From contig NZ_JAJOMX010000001.1 of NCBI RefSeq assembly GCF_024699925.1, positions 3,076,001-3,140,000 on the forward strand: a DNA stretch of 64,000 nucleotides, written 5' to 3'. Positions 62,358-64,000 of the stretch are shown here, piece by piece; position 1 is the first letter of the stretch; each line of letters opens with the position of its first letter. A program made the translations under genes and the position numbers. The notes beneath the pieces are model-generated. The model was not told where the DNA came from, did not search any database, and was given only the letters and a program-made list of their open reading frames with translations. Source of the DNA: Mesorhizobium sp. J428. GTDB lineage: Bacteria > Pseudomonadota > Alphaproteobacteria > Rhizobiales > Rhizobiaceae.

Positions 62358-62639
62358 AGCATCCAGGCTGCCGATTTCCTCGCGCTTGACTGGCTGACGG
62401 TCGGTTCGGCGGCGGACGGCGACAACACCTATGGCGGCCAGGTCGTGACCAATCCGTCGGGCGGTCTCCTGTCCAAGGGCCATCCGCTCGGCGCGACGGG
62501 TCTCGCCCAGTGCTACGAGCTGACCAACCAGCTCCGCGGTACCGCCGGTCCGACGCAGGTCGACAGCGCGCGCACGGCGCTTCAGCACAATCTCGGCCTC
62601 GGCGGCGCCTGCGTCGTCACCCTCTACCAGGCGCAGTGA
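62358..62639 (+). pseudogene. Thiolase C-terminal remnant
   Basis: One frame reads [30 protein letters not shown] and [16 protein letters not shown], the C-terminal domain of an SCP-x-type acetyl-CoA acetyltransferase including its GHPLGATG active-site histidine and the closing GGAC loop cysteine region. The upstream 300 residues, with the nucleophilic cysteine, are missing: only about 20 residues of uncertain thiolase character precede it, and the ABC ATPase ends at 62297. So this is a 5'-truncated gene fragment left by a deletion or rearrangement. The frame is the same as that of the ATPase, separated by its stop. Confidence 0.75.
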
Positions 62640-63023
62640 GGCGGCCGGGGCGAGCCATCGGCACAGGCCGGTGTGATCGCGACGATCTCGCCCATTCACA
62701 TCACCGTCATCCCGTGGTGCGAGATGACCAGGTAGAAAATGCGGAGCTGCGCCTGCAGTGCCCGCATCGGCTTAATACCTGCGCCCGCGCGCGCCGCCGC
62801 CGGGCGTATGAGGCGCAGTTCCGGAACGAAGAGATGACCAGCCGCATCGGCCAGCGCGCCATCGTCGACGCGCTTATCGCCGGCCTTCCCCTCACCGACA
62901 ACGAAAGCGCAATGGATACGATCGCGAAGACCTTCGAGGTGCTGTCGATCAGCGCTTCTGAATTTTCGGCGGTGGCCTTCGGGCCGGACTTTGGATAATG
63001 GCGGGGCAATTCGTGGAGATCGG
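62640..63023 (+). other. Spacer without a recognised gene
   Basis: 384 bases between the thiolase remnant and the next ABC ATPase. The only open frame with a plausible start is ATG 62834 to a stop at 62998 (54 residues, MTSRIGQRAIVDALIAGL at the start); it has no clear ribosome-binding site and I recognise no family. The rest has no repeats or promoter that I can support. GGAG for the following gene is at 63014-63018. Confidence 0.3.
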
Positions 63024-64000
63024 ATGACCCATATCGCCCTGCAACAGGTGTCGCGCCGCTACGGCGCAGTTCAGGCCGTAGACGGTGTGTCGCTCGATTT
63101 TCCGGGCGGTTCCTTCACTGCCTTGCTCGGCCCGTCCGGCTGCGGCAAGTCCACCCTGCTCAGGCTGATCGCCGGATTCGAGGCACCCGACGCCGGCACA
63201 ATCTGTTTCGGCGATCAGATCGTAGCCGAGGCCGGGCGACAGGTTCCACCCGAGAAGCGCGGGGTGGGCATCGTCTTCCAGTCCTACGCGCTGTGGCCGC
63301 ACATGGACGTCGCGGGCAACGTCGCCTATCCGCTGAAGACCCGCGGCGTCGAACGACAGGCCGTCGAGAAACGGGTGGCCGAGGTGCTCTCCGTCGTCGG
63401 GCTCGAAGGTTACGGCGCCCGCAAGGTCGACGAACTGTCGGGCGGCCAGCGGCAGCGCGTCGCGCTCGCCCGCTGCCTCGTCGCCGACACCGGCATCATC
63501 CTGTTCGACGAGCCGCTGGCCAATCTCGATATGCATCTGCGCGCCACGATGGTCGACGTCTTCCGCGAGATCCATCGGCGCACGCGTGCGACGATTGTCT
63601 ACGTCACTCACGACCAGGCGGAGGCGCTGGCGCTGGCCGACCGCGTCGCTGTGCTCGACCGTGGCCGGTTGCTGCAGGTCGCGCATCCGTCTCAGGTCTA
63701 CCGGTCACCGGCGGACGCGACCGTCGCCGGTTTTGTCGGGCGAGGCGCGATTGTCCGCGCGGAGGCGGTCGAACAGGGCGACGGCGCGGTGACGGTGAAC
63801 GTCGATGGCGTCCAGTTTCCGGCGCGCGGCGATCGTCCCGCAAATGGCTCCATCCGGGTCCTGTTGCGTCCGGAGGCATTGAAGCCGGCCGATACGGGCC
63901 TGCCGGCCGTCGTCACGTCGACGATCTATCGCGGGCCCGTCCACGAAGTGCGATTGGCGCTCGGGACCGGCGAGGAGATCGCGCTCGACGCGCCCCATCC
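63024..64000 (+). CDS. ABC transporter ATP-binding protein, FbpC/PotA/UgpC type (partial at right edge)
   Basis: 326 residues visible from the ATG preceded by GGAG. Walker A GPSGCGKST, Q-loop FQSYALWPHMDV, signature LSGGQRQRVALARC, Walker B IILFDEPLANLD, H-loop THDQAEAL, then the start of a C-terminal TOBE region (VLLRPEALKP and STIYRGPVHEV). This class powers uptake of ferric iron, polyamines, phosphonates or sugars. The partner permeases and binding protein must lie to the right or elsewhere; specificity cannot be told from the ATPase. Confidence 0.9.
   Translation, partial: MTHIALQQVSRRYGAVQAVDGVSLDFPGGSFTALLGPSGCGKSTLLRLIAGFEAPDAGTICFGDQIVAEAGRQVPPEKRGVGIVFQSYALWPHMDVAGNVAYPLKTRGVERQAVEKRVAEVLSVVGLEGYGARKVDELSGGQRQRVALARCLVADTGIILFDEPLANLDMHLRATMVDVFREIHRRTRATIVYVTHDQAEALALADRVAVLDRGRLLQVAHPSQVYRSPADATVAGFVGRGAIVRAEAVEQGDGAVTVNVDGVQFPARGDRPANGSIRVLLRPEALKPADTGLPAVVTSTIYRGPVHEVRLALGTGEEIALDAPH

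Noticed and set aside
1..64000. CRISPR array, prophage, insertion sequence or tRNA/rRNA gene
   Set aside because: No regularly spaced repeats, transposase, integrase, phage genes, or tRNA/rRNA-like sequence was seen in the gaps between genes.

Overview
The window is about 64 kb of high-GC DNA, densely coded, with many ATGA, GTGA and TGATG gene overlaps. Gene content and protein style suggest an alphaproteobacterium of the Hyphomicrobiales (Mesorhizobium/Phyllobacteriaceae-like). This is inferred from the sequence alone: there is no rRNA or tRNA gene to anchor it. It reads as a catabolic region: ABC importers, CoA-dependent degradation enzymes and ring-opening amidohydrolases, each set with its own regulator.

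Layout. (1) 1-14169, minus strand: acyl-CoA dehydrogenases, a CaiD-like hydratase, a PLP C-S lyase-type enzyme, a hydantoinase, a carbamoylase, an acyl-CoA ligase, a MaoC hydratase, an IclR regulator, a truncated FadJ-like protein, a class III aminotransferase, an NTF2-like protein and a biotin-sulfoxide-reductase-type molybdoenzyme cut by the left edge. Together these chemistries match what is needed to dismantle biotin or a close ureido-thioether acid. (2) 14341-18268: a rhodanese, a second IclR regulator, and an operon of BKACE, SDR and double-hotdog hydratase. (3) 18715-27637: HyuA/HyuB and a five-gene peptide/nickel-type ABC importer. (4) 27782-34655: a full Nit1C (nitrilase) cluster behind a sigma-54-type promoter, with a divergent MocR regulator at 34960. 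(5) 36764-51879: an acyl-CoA ligase, two FCD-type GntR regulators, a ribose-type ABC importer in which one permease is fused to a strictosidine-synthase/SMP-30-like beta-propeller, a second free propeller, a double SDR, a hydroxyacyl-CoA dehydrogenase, and an APH-type kinase divergent from an ACAD10/11-type dehydrogenase. This fits import and degradation of a lactone or 4-hydroxy acid. (6) 52104-53758: Lrp/AsnC regulator and saccharopine-dehydrogenase-like protein. (7) 53869-62297: RpiR regulator, N-formylglutamate amidohydrolase family protein, M20 deacylase and a second peptide-type ABC importer. (8) 62358-64000: a thiolase remnant and the start of an FbpC/PotA-type ABC ATPase.

About eleven genes carry one- or two-base frame breaks (two of them in one CoA ligase), with intact, conserved sequence on both sides and often at homopolymers. 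This points to indel errors in the assembly more than to gene decay, so frameshifted genes are given their whole span here and most are probably functional.
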